Assembly (NCBI GenBank): GCA_015709315.1
Contig: JACCQI010000025.1
Location: 1 to 46,342, forward strand
DNA length: 46,342 nucleotides
Direction of reading: 5' to 3'
Origin: Desulfovibrionaceae bacterium
GTDB lineage: Bacteria > Desulfobacterota > Desulfovibrionia > Desulfovibrionales > Desulfovibrionaceae
Position 1 is the first letter of the stretch; every line of letters begins with the position of its first letter. The position numbers and the translations under genes are program-made. Shown piece after piece: positions 43,301 to 46,342 of this stretch. Below the pieces are notes generated by a model. It was given only the letters and a program-made list of their open reading frames with translations, did no database searches and had not been told where the DNA came from.

Positions 43301-43574
43301 ACGCGACCAGCTTGCCCGGAAAATCCTTTACCGTGGGTTTGGTCTCGGTGTCCCAAACGTTTTGCGGCAGGGAAACCACTATCTCGCGCCCCCCGGTGCG
43401 GGACACGCTCGATTGCGGCAATGTATTGGAATCAAATATAAAAGTCAGTCTGTCGGAATCGCCTCGGGACTGAAAATTCACGCGCAGTGCATGGGCGGGA
43501 CTGACGAAAATCAATCCCGCGATCAGGGCCGCCGCCAGGGGCCAGACTGTAATTTTGGCGCTTTTCACCGTCAC
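40365..43574 (-). CDS. Large secreted TPR protein with AMIN-like N-terminus
   Basis: A 1069-residue exported protein. Signal peptide: residues 1-29 (PLAAALIAGLIFVSPAHA). Residues 30-125 form a beta-rich domain (LRVNFQSRGDSDRLTFIFDS and GREIVVSLPQNVW) resembling AMIN-like wall-targeting domains. A Pro/Ala/Glu-rich linker follows to about 420. The rest is a long array of TPR-like helical repeats such as ALLNLGLLNLQVGNFPEARA and GDYKKAADQFQYLIQTYPEH, up to residue 1050. It should sit in the periplasm as a scaffold. The GTG at 43574 has a weak ribosome site; GTG 43568 is an alternative. It lies between a sigma-54 activator gene and amrB. I infer an envelope or motility scaffold role; no enzyme motif is seen. 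Confidence 0.75.
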   Translation of the reverse strand: MTVKSAKITVWPLAAALIAGLIFVSPAHALRVNFQSRGDSDRLTFIFDSNTLPQSSVSRTGGREIVVSLPQNVWDTETKPTVKDFPGKLVASITATDSGVRIVTKTNGFGYIRVPSAGKPEFVLQIFRDPIGARWKPPAPASTAPAEAPVPKKEEPELPAQTGAAQVAQALDAATPPQPVEGEADLPAETADADRKPFFAVPYSVRDEVAAPPGGAREQQADQSAPPVPPEVETGQYPPASELRFKAANKTAAEVKFAALAGEGGQAAVAVQPEAHGLATGPVAPPAEPLEGEGRAGGAATPPSDTEAERPFLEPLVTTPEMSGEGQVGGVVAPPPPVVVEGAPPPQPTPEEQARVEAVAGQVAPSAEAEAEPLAETPAATPAEEATAPAGDGSAAEEGAEGEPRLSPEEQAKARQEEIRTKLYEGQSLMFNGALDAALPIFEDILRRPDVPADAREETLYAVADIKRQLHADNPSARFDDISQAYLEAMNANLRSTRVPRALLNLGLLNLQVGNFPEARAYFKILQEKYPDDDNIPSISYYWGEYFYRKGDYKKAADQFQYLIQTYPEHQLVKQAAYYLADSLYRTGFMEQAFQIVDYIDKRWPDYYMENKEFLRLAAGVEMALDKWEAAKDHYFTYYNLNPDSEGADVVLARIGDIYLRLGRKKPAKQIYEKTITNYPDREGAMIAKMRMAEEGIYDDPAMYEMVDVFDRPYNLNPQRVYVEIVQKHPNSALAPIAQLKLAMWYAFNKKYPEALTAAQDLLEKYPDSELRIKARKLGDSVFVLAVPGMLGEERYARVVRYWETYDFIGKDETKVNDATKLAIATSYWKIGRPDKALEILEPYLRKKQIPGTSDEALGLAVNIYLDQLEWKKIADLVAMATKDWKLGEDQQRQLDYARAMSLQNLGDQRQAMLMWADLAKDTTVDPAFRAYAMYYMAKDAMQRQDLRRVFVYSQEALALLLQTDGDPEKIKDAVLMSIYATERSGRYTEALKWAREYDKYIKVENPEWASTRFKLARIYRKAGAMGEWRQLLKDIIEKKPESLQAQLAKSALDTYALEQEASAYRPGL

Positions 43575-43597
43575 GTCGGCTAGTTATGCAATAGTCG

Positions 43598-43615
43598 TGC
43601 AATCCCGCGACCCAA
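43598..43615 (-). promoter_or_regulatory. Marginal sigma-54 promoter candidate before the TPR gene
   Basis: On the minus strand TTGGGTCGCGGGATTGCA has a TTGCA -12 element and a GG-N10-GC spacing only in one register, in which the -24 element is poor. It lies 24 bases before the TPR gene and next to a sigma-54 activator gene, which is why I list it. Confidence 0.25.
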
Positions 43616-43638
43616 TGGCCGCCCACACATTCCCCTGC

Positions 43639-44655
<1,017 letters not shown>

Positions 44656-44733
44656 TTCTCCTCCGAAGTCGGGTGGATATGATGAAAGCGGGACGAGTGC
44701 CACCCGCACGCATTTCTTTAATATACCTGTTCT

Positions 44734-44758
44734 CTGTCAATATAATGACAGCATGTCA
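44734..44758. promoter_or_regulatory. Alternating TGTCA/TGACA sites upstream of the activator gene
   Basis: CTGTCA-ATATAA-TGACAG (44734-44751) is a perfect inverted repeat, and TGACA-GCA-TGTCA (44746-44758) forms a second one sharing the middle arm. TTGACA occurs on the minus strand at 44735-44740 and 44754-44759. This looks like an operator with three half-sites over the promoter region of the activator gene. Confidence 0.45.
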
Positions 44759-44810
44759 ACGGTATAAACAACTTTTTTAAAATTTTTCTAGAACATAGGA
44801 CGCAATCCGC

Positions 44811-44842
44811 AAAAAACCCCGCCCGGCTCGAGCCGGACGGGG
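44811..44842 (-). terminator. Terminator of the flavoprotein gene
   Basis: On the minus strand CCCCGTCCGGCT and AGCCGGGCGGGG form a stem with one mismatch (44817-44842) followed by six T residues (complement of 44811-44816). Confidence 0.82.
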
Positions 44843-44869
44843 CAATGATCGCCTCTTTTCAGGAAACGG

Positions 44870-46267
44870 CTAGCCGCGCCGAATGATCTCCTTGGCCGGG
44901 ATCAGGGCCGTGGCCGACGCGCCCACGATGTTGCCCGCCACGCCCGGGCCGTCCCCGGCCACGAACAGCCCGTCGATGGCCGTTTCCAGGTGCTCCCGGG
45001 TGTCCACCTGGGTGGCGAAGAACTTGATCTCCGGGGCGTAGAGCAGGGTCTCGTCGTTGGACACGCCGGGCACCACGTTGTTGAGCTGTTCCAGGCCGTC
45101 CATGAGGTTGGTCAGGATGCGCTCGGGCAAGGCCATGGCGATGTCGCCGGGCACCACGTTCCTGAGGGTCGGCTCGATGTAGCCGTTGCCGATGCGGTCC
45201 CAAGTGGACCGGCGGCCGCGCCTCAGGTCGCCGAACCGCTGCAATATGGGCTTGCCGCCGCCGATGAGCGTGGCCAACCGCCCTATGGATTCGCCGTACG
45301 CCTGGTTGTCCTCCACCGGATCGTTGAGCACCACCTTGGACAGGAAGGCGAAATTGGTGTTCTCGGATTTGGTGTGCATCAGGGCATGGCCGTTGACGCA
45401 GACGAAGTCCTGGTAGTTCTCCAGCGCCACGAACCCGCCGTAGTTGGTGCAGAACGTACGGGTCTGGTCGTCGTACTTGTTGGTGCGGACGAAAAAGGTC
45501 GGGTCGTAGATGGTCTGGCAGAGGTCCTGCATGATCTCGTTGTGGACCTCCACGCGCACCCCCACCTCGATGCCCCGCTGGGACAGGCCGATGCCGTGCT
45601 GGCGGACCACATGGGCCACCCACTCCGCGCCCACGCGGCCGGGGGCCAAAATCACGTTTTTCGCCTGGTATTCCTGTCGGTTGGTGACCACTCCGGCCAC
45701 CCGCCCCTTGTCCACCAACACGTCCTTGACGGTTTCGGAGGTGTGGAAGACCACGCCCAGTTCCTGGATGTACTCGGCCATGGCCGTGATGTGGCCGGGC
45801 AGGTTGTCGCTGCCCAGGTGCTTCTGCTTGATGACCAGCAGGTCGATGCCGTGTTTGCGGGCGTCCTTGCGGATCTCCGCGGCCTTGGCCATGTCCGTGG
45901 GATAGACCCGACCGTCCATGCCGAACTTGTTGTATATGGCCTCGGTCTCGTCGATGAGCGCCTTGGCCTCGGACAGGCTCACGAACTGGGTCAGGTCGGT
46001 CTTGCCGAGCTTGTGGATGTAATTGAGCTTGCCGTCGGAAAAAAGCCCGGCCCCGCCCACGCCGCACAGGATATTGCACGGCCTGCACTTGACGCACTCC
46101 TGGTCGCCGGACAGCGGGCAGTCGCGGGCCTGGGACTTCTTGCCCTTGTCGATGAGCAGCACGTCCAGATCGGAATGCTCGCCCAGCCAATATGCGGCGA
46201 ACAGTCCGGCCGGGCCGCCGCCCACGATGATAACGTCGAAATCGGTCTTCACGGTCTTTGCAATCAT
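44870..46267 (-). CDS. FAD-dependent oxidoreductase with N-terminal cysteine cluster (COG2509-like)
   Basis: A 465-residue flavoprotein. The dinucleotide-binding motif VIIVGGGPAGLFAAYWL is at residues 12-28 and the second FAD motif IDGLFVAGDGPGVAGNIVGA is near the C-terminus. Between them it has five cysteines spaced C50-x7-C58-x2-C61-x2-C64-x3-C68, next to GVGGAGLFSDGKLN, which is characteristic of the COG2509 uncharacterised FAD dehydrogenases. The cluster could bind an iron-sulfur centre or be redox-active. The ATG at 46267 is preceded by GGAGGCAACC, the SD lying inside the repeat element that starts at 46271. No partner gene is visible. The substrate is unknown. Confidence 0.85.
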   Translation of the reverse strand: MIAKTVKTDFDVIIVGGGPAGLFAAYWLGEHSDLDVLLIDKGKKSQARDCPLSGDQECVKCRPCNILCGVGGAGLFSDGKLNYIHKLGKTDLTQFVSLSEAKALIDETEAIYNKFGMDGRVYPTDMAKAAEIRKDARKHGIDLLVIKQKHLGSDNLPGHITAMAEYIQELGVVFHTSETVKDVLVDKGRVAGVVTNRQEYQAKNVILAPGRVGAEWVAHVVRQHGIGLSQRGIEVGVRVEVHNEIMQDLCQTIYDPTFFVRTNKYDDQTRTFCTNYGGFVALENYQDFVCVNGHALMHTKSENTNFAFLSKVVLNDPVEDNQAYGESIGRLATLIGGGKPILQRFGDLRRGRRSTWDRIGNGYIEPTLRNVVPGDIAMALPERILTNLMDGLEQLNNVVPGVSNDETLLYAPEIKFFATQVDTREHLETAIDGLFVAGDGPGVAGNIVGASATALIPAKEIIRRG

Positions 46268-46270
46268 GGT

Positions 46271-46342
46271 TGCCTCCGGCGGCCGGGGGAAGGGGAGGAA
46301 AAACCCTTTGGAAAGGGTTTTTCCTCCCCTTCCCCCGGCCCC
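46271..46342 (+). repeat. Intergenic hairpin repeat, copy D (cut by window end)
   Basis: Box TGCCTCCGGCGGCC (46271-46284) followed by a perfect 29-bp hairpin: 46281-46309 pairs with 46312-46340 around a 2-base loop. The tail is beyond the window. The arms have a sequence different from copies A-C but complete self-complementarity. Confidence 0.8.

Overview
The window looks like a GC-rich sulfate-reducing deltaproteobacterium of the Desulfovibrionaceae (Desulfovibrio/Pseudodesulfovibrio type). This is an inference from gene content and order: a FlgM-associated gene of the DVU0524 type beside flgM, fliW-csrA attached to flgL-flgK-flgN, a FlgJ that is only a rod-binding domain, sigma-54 promoters on flagellar operons, and an intact rimP-nusA-ylxR-infB-DUF503-rbfA-nrnA-truB-rpsO-pnp cluster. 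Without searches the species cannot be fixed.

Region 1 (about 1-7522) is one end of an integrated mobile element. It ends with a tyrosine recombinase (6179-7360) pointing at the 3' end of a tRNA-Ser(GCU) gene (7528-7621, minus strand). The far end lies outside the window. Between them are small, mostly unrecognised plus-strand genes in short transcription units, each with its own promoter and often a terminator: an acidic protein, two paralogous proteins with two ribbon-helix-helix repeats each, a membrane protein interrupted by an in-frame amber codon, a small membrane peptide, a zinc-binding protein and several orphans. The non-coding DNA is rich in palindromes. The most striking is a pair of hairpins at 4784-4877 whose loops are complementary to each other.

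Region 2 (7528-16769) is core chromosome read leftward: tRNA-Ser, der, mtnA, then the compact unit nadK - DUF89-like - mltA - DUF4254 - gatB. The mtnA-gatB gap holds an inverted pair of hairpin repeats, members of a family found four times in the window.

Region 3 (16879-28138) is a flagellar block. A sigma-28 type promoter drives the DVU0524-family gene and flgM rightward. On the minus strand one sigma-54 type promoter precedes flgF-flgG-flgA-flgH-flgI-flgJ (rod and L/P rings) and another precedes flgN-flgK-flgL-csrA-fliW (hook-filament junction plus the flagellin translation control pair). FlgK and FlgL are much longer than usual and carry inserted Asp-box modules.

Region 4 (28187-39014) has tRNA-Gly(CCC) and then the translation/RNA-processing cluster rimP to pnp, all rightward. 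Region 5 (39017-46342) has a Cys-containing member of the Uxx-star glutaredoxin-like family, then leftward genes: a Memo-like protein, a large secreted TPR protein, a receiver-less sigma-54 activator with a GAFTHA variant motif, and a COG2509-type flavoprotein preceded at the window edge by a perfect 29-bp hairpin of the repeat family.
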